DNA from: Hirsutella rhossiliensis
Lineage: Eukaryota > Ascomycota > Sordariomycetes > Hypocreales > Ophiocordycipitaceae
Length of the DNA: 64,000 nt
Assembly: GCF_020360975.1 (NCBI RefSeq)
Contig: NW_025408674.1
Coordinates: 806,001 to 870,000 of the forward strand
Direction: 5' to 3'
The notes under the pieces were generated by a model. The model was not told the DNA's origin. It worked only from the letters and a program-made list of their open reading frames with translations, and ran no database searches. Below, piece after piece: positions 10,251 to 21,182 of this stretch. The position numbers and the translations under genes are program-made. Numbering within the stretch: position 1 is the stretch's first letter; every line of letters starts with the position of its first letter.

Positions 10251-12921
10251 GGGGGGCCTCAAAGTCGGCCAATCCCCGTGACAGCTCCACAGTCACGGGG
10301 GGGCGGTTGACCTAGAAAAAGCTCGTTGACCTGAAAAAAAACTGGGTACTTCAATTAGTGTGCACGCATCATACAATAAAAAGTAGACATGTTTAAGATC
10401 ATATCTACCATAGTTACAATTCGACCCCGCATATACCCCCCTATGGCAATAATTCAGAACCCATTTCACGATGGCGTCATAACACTCCATTTTTATCGTC
10501 ACGTCACTATCTCAATAGTCATCGAGGAAGGCCAATTCTTTGACTATGGCTTCTTCAAAAGCTAAAGAGTCTGCTGTCCAAAAATGGATCGATTCTGCTA
10601 CCGGCTTACCCAACTTTTCGCGCCATACAACCGCAAACCTCGAGACGCGAACTATTGCAGGAGCAGAGCTCTACTACGAGGGCTTCTACGGCTCAATTGT
10701 GGCCGCGGCGAAGGCGCTTGGCGTGCCCTACAAGCGCCTCTATTATCGAGTCAATGGGCATCACTCAACGGCCGAGAATGGGGGCAACCGTGCCCTGCTT
10801 GATTCCTCGGATGAAGAGGAGGTATTTTGCGGGGCACATCGCCGCATCACACAGGGGCACCACATCCAGGGTCGTGCGCTCCAACAACACGCCAACGCCA
10901 TTCTCAAGGCAAAGGGCGTGGGAGCTACAGCATCGCGAGCCTGGGCCAAGCGCTTTATACAGCGGCATAGAGAACTCTTCCACCGTCGAAGAGCAGCAGC
11001 GCGAGACATCAAACGGAAGGCTATGCAAGATCGCATCCACGTTGAGGCTTTTTTTCGCGGCTGGTCTCAAACGATCGAGAAAGACGAGATTCTCCCTAAG
11101 AACACCTGGAATTTCGACGAGACAGGCTTCATGGTGGGATATCTACATAAAGGCATATTTATTTGGACCTTCCGCGAGATTGATACCCCTATTTTATCTG
11201 ACGCTCACGATACAGTGTCGGTCACAGCGATTGAGGCTATTTCTGCAGCTGGGAGTTGCATTCCTTCGTTTGTGATACTCCTGAGTCCAAATTCCTGCCC
11301 GTTGGGTTACCAACAGCCTTGACGACGATACCATCATTTCAACCAGCCAAAAGGGGTATATTAACGATGTCATCGCGATTGAATGGATCAAACACTTCGA
11401 GAAACACACGAGACCGGTTGATCCACTTCAGAAGCGGCTTCTACTTATGGATAGCTGTGATAATCACTATACAGAAGAGATGGTTCACTTCTGCTTCGAT
11501 CACAACATTAAGGTCTTCCCAATGCCTCCCCATCTTACACATCAGCTTCAACCTCTTGATGTCGGCGTTTTTAGGTCATACAAACACTGGCATCAACAAG
11601 TTCTACATCGTGAGATTGCTGACGGGGCATATGACTTTAACAAGTCCGATTTTCTATATCATCTCCAAGAGGTCCGCACTCGCACCTTCAAAAAGCACAC
11701 AATTCTCTCATCTTGGCAGAAATGTGGCCTCTTCCCATTCAATCCCGGGATCGTGCTCTCCCAGCTTCAAGACACGCTCTCGTCGCTCACAGAAGAAGTG
11801 GCCATTAAGGACCTGCCGGGCTCGATCGAAAGCGAGCCTCAGGGCGGGCCTCAGGCAGCAAGACCATCAACACCATCGCCACACACGCCGCCTCGATTCA
11901 ACGATTCAACTGGAACAATGTTTCAACGCCGAGACTCAACCTCTCTACGATTCAGAGGTATCACGCCTACGTACAGCTTCGTCTAGCCACATCAGTTGAC
12001 TCCCACATGCCGTTGACTCCCTCCGTCACATACGTCTATGAGAAGGCGCGGAAAGCCGACAAAACCCTCGCTCTCAACGGCATCACCGCAACGGCCGAGA
12101 TGACGAAGATAAAAGAGAAACAAGCCAAGCGCTCCAGTCTCCAGCAACAGACAACTATTGTAGCGAGATACGGCCCATTAAGCGACGGTGACGCTAGAAT
12201 TCGAGTCGCCCGAGACGAATACAATAGACAAGCGGCACAAGAAGAGGAGGCACAGAGAGTCAGGAATAAGGAGGTTCGCGACGAAGCTGGCTATATACGC
12301 CGCTGGCTTCGCAAGGTACGCTTCAACGTCAGGATTAGCATCACAGAGGCGAAGATTCGAGACATCAGAGGTCTCTGGGCCAAGGGCGACAAGCGCGCAC
12401 ACCTCAATTGCAATGAGTGGATGTGCGCAAGCTACAGGATTCTCCGCGAGCTACACAACCGCGGCGTAGGGCAAAGCAAGGCGATCATGTGGCCGGAGTA
12501 CTATGATCGCGAGATTGTAAAGGAAGCAGCCGAATTAGTGGTGATGGAGGCAAATAAGCGTGCTATTTGCCGTCAGACGCTTTCCTTGGAAGCTGACGGC
12601 ATCGAGATGCGATAAAGAGGAATCATAAGACGCGCTCGAGGCTGGGAAGGAAGAAGAAATCGAATAGAGCTCAATTCGATGCCAAAACACCAAAAACACC
12701 TCAAAGGCAGTATGGTGATGCATTTGCATTGCTATGACTAGCTTGCAATAAAGCGAACATGTGTTGCACTTATCGAGGGAAGAGAGGTACTTTTAAGTTC
12801 TAGCAAAATGGCGGGGCTCTTATGTACTTCTTTTTTTCCAGGTCAACGAGCTTTTTCTAGGTCAACCGCCCCCCCGAGACTGTGGAGCTGTCACGGGGAT
12901 TGGCCGACTTTGAGGCCCCCC
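10251..12921 (+). mobile_element. pogo/Fot1-like DNA transposon, 2.67 kb
   Basis: Terminal inverted repeats of about 83 bp (10251-10333 and 12839-12921) begin GGGGGGCCTCAAAGTCGGCC and differ at one base. TA is duplicated at both ends (10249-10250 and 12922-12923), as expected for the Tc1/mariner-pogo group. The interior encodes a CENP-B-like DNA-binding region and a DDE_1 transposase in three frames. Near-identical ends indicate a fairly recent insertion. Confidence 0.93.
10540..12615 (+). pseudogene. pogo/Fot1-type transposase (HTH plus DDE_1), frameshifted
   Basis: Frame one (10540-11322) carries the helix-turn-helix region (YYEGFYGSIVAAAKALGVPY), a CENP-B-like second HTH (RAWAKRFIQRH) and the first catalytic aspartate in WNFDETGFMVG. 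A shift near 11285 leads to WVTNSLDDDTIIS, then LLLMDSCDNHYTEE with the second aspartate and PPHLTHQLQPLDVGVF. A second shift near 11870-11890 leads into a C-terminal Lys/Glu/Arg-rich coiled-coil-like part ending at 12615 (TAA). Gene order and motifs match fungal Fot1-like transposases that cut and paste at TA. Two shifts make this copy inactive as written. The inverted repeats could still be used by a transposase acting in trans. Confidence 0.88.
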
Positions 12922-12932
12922 TAGTAATGGGA

Positions 12933-13364
12933 GTGGTTATCCGTACAACACATTTTGGTAAATGTACAACAAAGGCGGGCAGACGTGGCGCCACCTTTTC
13001 TATTGGCTGGCTCTATCCGCCACAGTACGCCACAGTCAAATGTATAGAAGGTACTTAGTACGTGCGCATCACCCGCCTCTCGCGCAATACGACATGGCAG
13101 CAGGCAGGCTATAGCCTTGTGAGGCTGCAAGCCGCCTGATTTGTATGGCCTCTGCTTGTGTGCCCTCTTCTTGTATAGCCTTGCAACACTCTGCAGGCTT
13201 CACAACGTCTGGCTGTTATGGCCTTGCAACCTCTGCCTGTGTGGCCTTGTGTAAGTGCTATGCCTGCATGCCTACGACCTTTGGCCATGTATTAGGTACA
13301 CCCAAGCCACGTTTACTCCACTTTCTGTTGTACATTTACCAAAATGTGTTGTACGGATAACCAC
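12933..13364. mobile_element. MITE, 432 bp, with 39-bp perfect inverted repeats
   Basis: Bases 12933-12971 and 13326-13364 are exact inverted copies, starting GTGGTTATCCGTACAACACA. The interior has no credible coding frame and contains loosely repeated gcctctgcctgtgtggcc-type text. No clean target duplication could be read, so the superfamily is unassigned. The left end lies 11 bases from the pogo-like element. Confidence 0.85.
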
Positions 13365-13379
13365 CCCTTGATAATACTC

Positions 13380-13717
13380 TGCTCCCTTTCATCCTTCCCC
13401 ACGTGACCTAAGGCCACGGTCAATTTTGCGACCCCCTCTAATACCGAGGTTATGGCGTGCCCCCACTTCGAATCTAAGATTTTCCTGCCAGACGCATCCA
13501 TGCCCAACCCCTCCTTCGCCACCTCCCCCAACCATGTCGTCGATCTGATCACGCCCATCCAAAGGACTCTACTATCCTTGGTCGCGATCCAAAATCGGGA
13601 GACTTTGTGCAGCTTGTGACGCTCAAATACTGCCGCCTCATCTTCAACGATAATCGTCGTTCGCCTCCAATTCGCAACGCTCTCGACCAGACCGCGCCGG
13701 GCGCCGAAGGCTTCCAT
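13380..13717 (-). pseudogene. Unidentified reading frame truncated by the MITE
   Basis: An ATG at 13717 opens about 110 codons of natural-looking protein (for example KVSRFWIATKDSRVLWMGVI) before the frame runs into the MITE end. I do not recognise it. It may be an exon of a gene whose remainder was lost or displaced by the MITE. Evidence is only composition and length. Confidence 0.25.
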
Positions 13718-14073
13718 CAGTCACGATCCTTAAATTTTGCTTTCTTGAGTGCAAAGATCAGATTCCGATGGTCTGTTCCCTTCTGTAAATCAGGATTCGC
13801 CTAACATGATCATCAGTCATTTGAGATACAAGATCTCACGAAAGACGAAAGTTTCTTCAGCGATGCTGGAAAACTCCCACCACAATTGATGGATCAGGCC
13901 AAATGGTGTACTGGAGGAACTCCTTCATACAAATCTATAATACTGGCGATACAAAAACCCCTACGAAAGCCCACGAGACCTGCGATGGGGAGGGGACGGT
14001 GCCGAAGGGCACTAGTCTTTTGTTTGGCGGCAGGGATGGGAGGGTGAAAGAAGGAACTTGAGCATCCACACCA

Positions 14074-14230
14074 TCAAACATACAATTTCTTCCTGATCTG
14101 AATTCCTTCCCATAACCCCAGAGATGCGAAGATGAGAGCTCCGTCGTGAGCTTGGTGCGAGATTACCATTGATACGCAGTCTGTACTGTCGCGCCATTGC
14201 CTGGTTTCATCCTGATACAGAGGGCTTGCT
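14074..14230 (-). pseudogene. 3' end of a host gene split by the chromovirus
   Basis: With the retrotransposon and one copy of TTGCT removed, the frame from 19691-20148 (minus) runs without a break through this segment. The junction reads SDISNAITA then SPLYQDETRQWRD, and it ends at a stop at 14074-14076. About 50 codons of the gene lie here. See the entry at 19691-20692 for the rest. Confidence 0.7.
14226..14230. repeat. Chromovirus target-site duplication, left (TTGCT)
   Basis: Exact 5-bp match to 19686-19690. Confidence 0.95.
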
Positions 14231-14420
14231 TGTGAAAGGCCTCTAGTGAGTTGATACAACTAACTAGTCCCTATGCTGTTTACTATCAAGATAGAGAAGA
14301 AAGAAAGAAAGAAAGAGAATCTACTACATGAGAGCACAATAGCATTTTATAGCTTCGAGCCAATGGAAGGTTCTAGAAGCTAGGCGGCGCAGCCGCCGTT
14401 AAAGCAACTTGCCCGTTACA
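14231..14420 (-). repeat. Chromovirus LTR (3' LTR)
   Basis: 190 bp, 188 of 190 identical to the other LTR. Contains a (GAAA)-type purine run and the self-complementary RNA start region. Confidence 0.97.
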
Positions 14421-14437
14421 TTACCTCCTCCTTCCAA
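14421..14437 (-). promoter_or_regulatory. Polypurine tract of the chromovirus
   Basis: On the minus strand TTGGAAGGAGGAGGTAA abuts the 3' LTR, the expected place for plus-strand DNA priming. Confidence 0.75.
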
Positions 14438-16050
14438 CGTTTCCTCTTCCGGGGTCGTGGCAATCTGTGGCAAGATGACTTGAGAAGGTGACACTCCTTT
14501 TATGCTTCTTCCATTGCTTCCATGCATCGGTGTGTCGAATAGTACTAAGGGGTTCCACGTAGGCTGCGAGTAATCATGCCATTTTACGAGCACCTTCTTA
14601 TGCGTACCTTCCATTCTTTCATCCAGAATTCTTTCAACAAGGTACATCTTTTCGCCGTCCACCAGCACCGGTGGGGCACTCTCTTGATCGAGTTTCTGCG
14701 AAGGCAATGGGTCTCCGGGACTGGCCGGAGTAGGTCGACGTGAAAGACTGGATGGATGCGCCCAGGCACATCCAACCTGTAGGCATGTGGGCTAACTTCC
14801 GCGAGCACTTGATATTTGGCATGTAGCCAATCGAGCTTCTTGCAGGGTCGCGATGTTTTGACATTTCTCAAGTTGAGGTATACCCAATCCCCAGGCTCGT
14901 ATCTCGGTGCGGCTGTCCTGTGCTTGTTGGCTTGCGCTTGCTGTATTTCCTGGGCCATAGCTATCGCTGCTTGCGCAAACTCCGTGGCGTCCTGTAGTCT
15001 CTGAATAAAATCCTCCGCTGTCGCTTCCCCCTGCGTCGTGTCTTCCGTTCTTCGATGCTCAACTAATTGGATTGGCTCGTTGTGGTAGCCGTGCATGAAG
15101 AAGAACGGACTCAGTCCGGTGGAGGTTGCTTCCTCTCGTTAATAGTCGCCATCGCGATTGGAAGCAAGTCTAACCAGTTCTCCTGCAGATAATTCGTCCA
15201 TATCCGAAGAATCCTCTCTACCTCTTGGTTCATTCGTTCTGTTGCACCGTCGGTTTGTGGATGGTACGCCGTCGACAACCGCTGCTCGATCCCTAGCATC
15301 TGACAGAAACTTTTCCACATACCACTGACAAACTGGGGACCCTGATCACTGGTTATAGCCGTTGGGATGCCATGGACAGGGTAGTGTCGTTCGAAGAGTC
15401 TTCTTGCAACCGCTTCTGTGGAAATATCGTTCAATCCTTCGAGTTCGACGCCTTTGGTGAGTCGGTCCGTGACCACCATGCAGTTCGTCGCGCCATCTTT
15501 CCCCGACGGTGGGAGGTCAGTAATAAAGTCAATGGTAATTTCGCTCCATATGCGTTGCGGAATAGGAGCGGCTTTAGGAGTCCTTTCTTTGTATCCTCCA
15601 GATGGTGTTTCGTCCGCAAACCTCGCAGTTGCGCACAAACCGACGTACATCGCTAGCGGCACCCGGCCAGAAGAAGCGTCTCGACAGAGTCGAGTACGTG
15701 AGGTCCCTTCCAGGATGTCCGGTGATATGAGAGTCGTGAGTTTCCTGGATGATCTTTGTACGTAGCGGCTCCGAACCGGGTATCCAGACGCGTTCTCTAA
15801 AGCACAGCAGGCCTCTATTGTCTAATGAGCATTCTGAAATGCTGACAACCTTCTCCTTCTGTAAGTCTGTTGGCACACTCTTCGCTCCATCTGCTACCAG
15901 CTTCGTGAGTTCTTGATAAAGCTTGTCTTCTTGCCGTGCGGCGTGCCACAGCTGCTGTAACTCCTCATCTTCAAATATCCTGATCTCTTTTCCGAAGTTG
16001 ATTTCCTGGGCACCCTCGGTGTTGGTAGACAATGTCGATATTGGGACCCT
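14421..16050 (-). pseudogene. Chromovirus integrase with chromodomain
   Basis: The zinc-binding HHCC part is seen as THDSHITGHPG followed by CEVCGRN near 15600-15760. The catalytic core (15111-15662) carries ITIDFITDLP, TSDQGPQFVSG and HPQTDGATERMNQ, giving the D, D, E triad. After a shift at about 15105 come the GPY-like region and YRLDVPGRIHPVFHVDLLRP. After another shift near 14700 comes a C-terminal chromodomain with YLVERILDERMEG and VLVKWHDYSQPTWNPL. Such chromodomains steer insertion towards particular chromatin in related elements. All catalytic residues remain, but the frames are disconnected as written. Confidence 0.88.
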
Positions 16051-18110
16051 TCTAAGGTGATCATTTTGGAATAGCCTCATAATGCGTCCCTTTAGTCGTT
16101 CATCGGAGTAGTTGGCCGGCATATCCTGGTCCCGTCGAGAGAGTGCGTCAGGCAATCCGCCCTTGCGGCCCGGCCTCCATTCGAGCTCGAATTGGAACCT
16201 GGACAGGAACTCCGACCACCGCACTTGTCTCTCTGTCAACCTCCTTTCCGAGTAGAAGTACCTCAGGTTCTTGTGGTCCGTTAGGATCTTGAAGTGCTCT
16301 ACTGCCCGTAGCTCTGGTTCCCACTGCTCCAAACATCTGAGAATGGCGAGTAGCTCCTTGTCATGGATAGCGTAGTTCGCTTCGGCTGCCGAATGTTTCT
16401 TCGAGAAGTATGCGACAGGTCGTACCAGTCCATCCTTATCATCTCTCTGCAAGAGCACGCCTCCCGACGCGAATCCTGAAGCGTCTGCTTCCACGATAGT
16501 CTCCTTTCTGGATGGAAGTGTGCAAGGATCGGGGCCGTGATCAACAAGTCCTTGAGCTTCTCGAAGGCTTCTTCGCACAATTCATCCCAACGGAATGGCA
16601 CGTCCTTCTTCGTTAGCCGCGTTAGCGCTCCGCTATCACCGAGAACTCTGGCATAAACATCCTGTAGAAGTTCGCGAATCCAATAAAACTCCTCACGGAC
16701 TTAACATTCGTCGGGGTTGCCCATTCCTTCACAGCCTCAACCTTCTCAGGGTCGACTCGGATCCCACACTCCGCCTCGATGATAAACCCAAGGTATTTCA
16801 CAGCCTTGACTTCGAATTCACTCTTGTTGATATCCAGTTGCAGCCCGGCGTCCATCAGTCGTTGGAGGACCTTGCCGACCTTGTCGCGGTGGTCTTGCAG
16901 GCTTCCAGAGGAGAAGATCAGGACATCGTCGATATATGCTGACACAAAATCGTCTAGGTAATCCTGGAGCGCGCTGTTAATGTACCGCTGAAAGGCTGCT
17001 GGTGCGCCTGTCAGGCCGAATGGAACTACCAGCCATTCGAAGGATCCATAGCGCGTTCTGAAAGTTGTCTTTTCCTCGTCGCCGGGGGCGACCCTGATCT
17101 TATGGAACGCTGCTATAACATCTACCTTGGTGAACCACCTTGCCTTGGCTATCGTTCGCAAGGTCTCGCTCAGTAAGGGCAAGGGATAGCGGTCCCTCTT
17201 CGTTATATGGTTCAAACCTCTGTAATCCACGCAGAAGCGGATGCCTCCGCCGGGCTTCTTCACCATAAGGACTGGTGCCGCGGCTGGCGAGCTGCTGACT
17301 CTAATAAATCCCTTGTCGAGTAGTTCTGTGAGAGTCTTCCGTAGTACCAATAGCTCCTCGCGGGACATGCTGTAAAGCGGTCCCCAGGGTAGGGCTTCTC
17401 TCGGCCATGCTCGTCTTTCAGCACTTCGATCTTCAGGTCCACACCTGGCCGATGAGGGGGCAGCTGGTCGGCCAGTTGCTGAGAGAAAGCTCGAGACCAC
17501 TTGTGGTACTGTGGTGGCAGCTTCTCCATTACGTCAGTCTTCGGTTTCGGTCTTAGGGCCTTGTCAATATCCGCCATCGTGACCGAGTGAACTCCAATGC
17601 CGCCTTTGCGTTTGTCACGGCGTGCTTCTGCTAAAAAGGTTGCGGCCATGACATTAGAGACATCTAGCTGTGGAGGCTGGTAACGTCGTCGGTCTCGTAC
17701 TTGAACTCCATTGGACCCGATCTCGAGATATCCTTCCTTCGCATGGATGTGAACATCCTGGTCTTCCATCCATCGTTTACCCAGGATCATATCCCAGTTC
17801 AGATCGTCGATGACGTACATGAAAACACGATGCTGCTGATGTCCATCGAGGTCGATCGACACATACGTGATCTTGTCGATTTTGACCTCCTTGCCGTCTC
17901 CGCTGCATTCTCCAAGATGCGCGGCTGGACGCGTATATGTGGCAACTGGAGAGAGTGAAATGTGCGCTTGCTAACCGCGCCGTAGCAGAGGCAGCCATAG
18001 TCGACAAGAGATGGCACGAAGTCTGTGCCGTTCACCCTGACGTCTGCTATGAACGGTTCTCCGTCCATTTTGCTTTTCCGCTCACATCCCATTCTCTCAC
18101 AGCCGCCGCG
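16050..18110 (-). pseudogene. Chromovirus protease, reverse transcriptase and RNase H
   Basis: Protease: SLVDYGCLCY near 18000, where the usual DSG/DTG triplet is DYG; then LDGHQQHRVFMYVIDDLNWD. Reverse transcriptase (16622-17400): FIRVSSSPAAAPVLMVKKPG, RFCVDYRGLNHITKRDRYPL, and YIDDVLIFS as the YXDD catalytic box. RNase H follows with VEADASGFASGGVLLQRDD, ILRCLEQWEPEL and LTDHKNLRYF. Breaks lie near 17900, 17395, 16622 and 16505. The protein would copy element RNA into DNA in the cytoplasmic particle. Confidence 0.9.
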
Positions 18111-18115
18111 TGTCC

Positions 18116-19365
18116 CTAGTCTGAATCTTCATCGTTATGAGAAGAAGTATCGTCTTCGGCGACCTCGGCTTTAGTGACCGCTGGTCGTGACGGGGTCACG
18201 GCATTGACCTGAGTGCGTCGGGTCGTGTTTGCGGGTCGGATAGGCGCAGCCAATGGACAGCGCTCGATTCTGCAGTTGTCTCTTCCACAACGGAGGCAAC
18301 GCCCTTCACGGTAACGGGCGTCCATCTCGGCCTGGTCGACCCACTTGGCACGCTTGCCCAACAGCGCTTGGTCTTCTGGTCGCTTGGATTGGTAACCATA
18401 TGTGTTCTTATCACTGCGGGTGCGCGCAGCGTTCACTTTCGCGGATGCTTGTAGAGTTGGTTCCCATTCCATCATATCCTCTCGTCTAACTTCGGTTTTC
18501 TGGCCAGGCTGTTTCTGGGCAGCCTGGCCTCCATGATTCTGGTGGTTGTCATAGTTGTCCGAACTCTTTGTGTTGCCTCGAGGCCTTTTCCACTGACCCA
18601 ACAATTCCATCTGGCTGCTCAGCGAATCGCACCTCCTCGCCAGCCCAACATAGCTGCTGATGGCAGAGGGTCAGAGCCTATGAGGGCTGCTTTCATTTTA
18701 TCGTTTAGTGCCTCCTGGAGGTAGGAAATCTTGCTGTCATCTGGCCAATACTCGGCGTTGGCATTGGCGATCTCCTCTCAAAGCGGGGTAAAGGACGTGA
18801 ACGGTTCATTCTCTCCTTGCTTAATCGAATGCAGGTTGCGTGTAGCTCTCTGCTTGCGATCCCTCTCCCCGTACAGCAATTCGAGGCGGTTGAGTAGTTC
18901 AGCAACATTGAACGTTTTCTTCTCGGTTTGCATCTCCACAAATGTGGTCACGTTGTCTTTAGCCTTGCCTTCTAGGCTCATGAAGATGTACATAAAGTGG
19001 CCTTCTGCATCTCCAAGGGCTTCTTTGTCGACTCGTAGCTTTCCTTCGGTTTCTAGTTTCCAGCTTCGCCACTGGGCCTTGTCGCCGCCGAATTTCGGTA
19101 TGTCTCGTAATTTGGGGCGCTTGGTTGGGTGAGGGTTGTGAGTGGCGACCACACGAGTGTCCTCAATGGGGACAGCCGGGGTGACAGATGGCGTTGGCTC
19201 TAGGAGTTCAGACGAACGGGCTTGCTGGTGTTGTTGGAGTTCCAGGGCAATAAAACGTTCTTCAAACTGGGTGTTTCTTCGGGAACTCTCTTCTCTCAGA
19301 CTTCGTATCTCGGCAACCAGGGCGCTGAGGACGTCCGGCTGCATGTTGTTGTTATCTTCGGCCAT
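18116..19365 (-). pseudogene. Chromovirus Gag
   Basis: The first ATG downstream of the primer site is at 19365 and starts MAEDNNNMQPDVL. The capsid part contains FGGDKAQWRSWKLETEGKL and NRLELLYGERDRKQRA. One in-frame TGA lies at 18778-18780, after which the same frame continues (IANANAEYWPDDSKISYLQE). Near the end is a zinc knuckle CLRCGRDNCRIERC, in which the usual histidine is cysteine (CCCC rather than CCHC). The product would form the virus-like particle. A single base change accounts for the only break. Confidence 0.88.
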
Positions 19366-19409
19366 CGCGACTTCGCTGAACGCTAATAGTTCGACGGGAC
19401 TCAGTTTGG

Positions 19410-19480
19410 TGTCTTCAGTGTCTTCGGTGTCTTCGGTGTCTTCAGTGTCTTCGGTGTCTTCAGTGTCTTCAATGTCTTCA
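19410..19480 (-). repeat. 9-bp tandem repeat in the chromovirus leader
   Basis: About eight copies of GAAGACACT/C on the minus strand between the primer site and the gag ATG. Read in the gag frame they would give repeated EDT, but no ATG precedes them. Confidence 0.85.
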
Positions 19481-19483
19481 GTG

Positions 19484-19495
19484 ATCTTGATAGTA
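19484..19495 (-). promoter_or_regulatory. Self-complementary primer-binding site of the chromovirus
   Basis: TACTATCAAGAT (minus strand) directly follows the 5' LTR. Its exact complement, ATCTTGATAGTA, occurs inside the LTR at 19546-19557, 51 bases upstream of the LTR end. In Tf1/sushi elements the 5' end of the RNA folds back on this site and primes reverse transcription without a tRNA. Confidence 0.8.
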
Positions 19496-19685
19496 TGTGA
19501 AAGGCCTCTAGTGAGTTGATACAACTAACTAGTCCCTATGCTGTTTACTATCAAGATAGAGAAGAAAGAAAGAAAGAAAGAGAATCTACTACATGAGAGC
19601 ACAATAGCATTTTATAGCTTCGAGCCAATGGAAGGTTCTAGAAGCTAGGCGGCGCAGCCGCCGTTAAAGCGGCTTGCCCGTTACA
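19496..19685 (-). repeat. Chromovirus LTR (5' LTR)
   Basis: 190 bp, TG to CA on the minus strand. If self-priming holds, the RNA begins at about 19557. Confidence 0.97.
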
Positions 19686-19690
19686 TTGCT
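19686..19690. repeat. Chromovirus target-site duplication, right (TTGCT)
   Basis: Exact match to 14226-14230. Confidence 0.95.
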
Positions 19691-20692
19691 GTGATTGCAT
19701 TGGATATATCGGAGCCAAAAGTGGACAGAATAACGTTGCGCCGACACCCCTGGAATGTGAATTTGGGGTTGGGCAGTATTTTCGAGCAGCCGCCGGCGAA
19801 ACACACATACCGAAGTCCGGCCCTCGTCTCTAAGCGCACCTCGAATAATTCTCGTGCAAGATGCTGTACCTTGTCGTCTGTGACTTCCAGTGCCATCTGA
19901 CATCCAAATTTTTCCGTGAACGGCGCATTGGGAAATGTCATTGATATGGCGGCAGCCAGAACGTTTCCGTCTATTGGGTCATGATTTCTCTTGATACCGT
20001 TCGAGAGGTCTCGTGGAAAGAGGCGCGTAGCATTGGCGAGGGACGCATTGACAAGCACATGTTCATTTTCGGCGAAGCAATAGGATAGGTCGACAGAAGA
20101 GCATAGCGACGTTTGATCTGGCACATGATCGAGAGACAGTTCCGGCACGTTTGGCGTCGTGGTCGGGCTGCGCAGATTGGCAGGGGAAGGTGGTGGACGA
20201 TCATCACTGTCTATTATACCTGTTCCGTATTAGAAGGCTCACTGGGATATGGCCGACGACTCACTGCGTCTTTTCTTCGAGTCATGGACCATGCTTCCAT
20301 TTTGAAGCGGTTTGATCCTTTTGTGATGCAGACTGTTGATTTTCTGAGCTACTTCGGTCCAATCGCGGCGGCAACTTGTGCCGCCAACAGTTTCGAGACG
20401 CGACAGACTCAGTCTCCAGATCACTGATCAAACGAGAACACTCAGCTTTCCCATGGAAATGATACCGGGTTTCTGCAGCGTTCTTGGTGAGAAAATATGC
20501 GAACCAGGCTGGGAATTTGCCTTCGTCTAGGAATATTCTTGCGGTTGAACACTCTCCAGCTTGTTGGGTTTCTCGCCACGACTTCATGAACCCTTTAGGC
20601 GCGCGCTCATAGTTGCTTAGCTGGTTGAAGAGCAGTGCGACTCGGCTTGTCTGAGGCCCGTTAACGCTGGAGGTCAACGAGTCGCCTTCCAT
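19691..20692 (-). pseudogene. Host gene of unknown function, split by the chromovirus
   Basis: An ATG at 20692 opens an exon of about 130 codons (MEGDSLTSSVNGPQTSRVAL). Near 20200-20290 the frame changes, with intron-like signals (GTGAGT and CTTCTAATA) in between. The next open part (about 20210 down to 19691) contains PNVPELSLDHVPDQTSLCSS and LRYVCFAGGCSKILPNPKF. It runs straight into the retrotransposon target site and resumes at 14230. I do not recognise the family. No membrane segments or signal peptide are evident. The exact splice sites are not fixed, and the gene is interrupted by 5.5 kb of retroelement. Confidence 0.5.
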
Positions 20693-20699
20693 GATCTGC

Positions 20700-21118
20700 T
20701 TGAAGATTTGATATTTGGAAGGCAGATTTGGAAGGCAAGTTCATGAAGAGAGGGAAGGTGACGAAGGTCAAATTTTCTTACCAAGGCGGGGTCTGGGGGT
20801 AAGGAGGGTTAAGGAAAGCCGAGAATCTAAATCCCCTTGCCCCGTGCCAAGACGCCTTAGTTACCGTAAACGTGCGCAGACTGTCAGTCTTACGTCAGGG
20901 ATACGCACCTAATCCTATGTGGTAAGGTTATTGGTAGCGAAGATGCGTGTAGCTCCGAAGAAGGTTAGGGCTGAACGGTGCGTTGGATCTAAACCTGCCG
21001 GGATTTCGATCAAGACTTGTTGTTCCGAAGGTTTAGGAGGTAGGTTAAGGAAGGAAGGAACCCATATATTTCGAATGATTGGCCTACGTCGCTGGGTCGG
21101 GCAGGCCTCGACCACGTA
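20700..21118. other. Intergenic, no gene seen
   Basis: Short open frames only. No inverted repeats or coding text that I can support up to the palindrome at 21119. Confidence 0.5.
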
Positions 21119-21182
21119 CCCGTGCCACGCCCCACTTTAGTGGGTGAGCCAAGCGAATCCTTAAAGTGGGGGCGGGCACGAG
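21119..21182. repeat. TA-flanked palindromic repeat, copy C
   Basis: Arms CGTGCCACGCCCCACTTTA and its imperfect complement around GTGAGCCAAGCGAAT, which is the loop of copy A in the opposite orientation. TA lies outside at 21117-21118 and 21183-21184. Confidence 0.75.

Larger units (their letters stand above)
14231..19685 (-). mobile_element. Ty3/gypsy chromovirus, complete, 5.46 kb
   Basis: Flanked by 190-bp LTRs (14231-14420 and 19496-19685) that differ at two adjacent positions (AA versus GG near the right end) and have no length differences. LTRs run TG to CA and the target duplication is TTGCT. Transcription is on the minus strand. Gene order is gag, protease, reverse transcriptase, RNase H, integrase, chromodomain, which defines a chromovirus. 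A 12-nt primer site complementary to the element's own LTR suggests Tf1/sushi-type self-priming. Despite near-identical LTRs, the coding region has about seven frame shifts and one internal stop. Confidence 0.97.
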
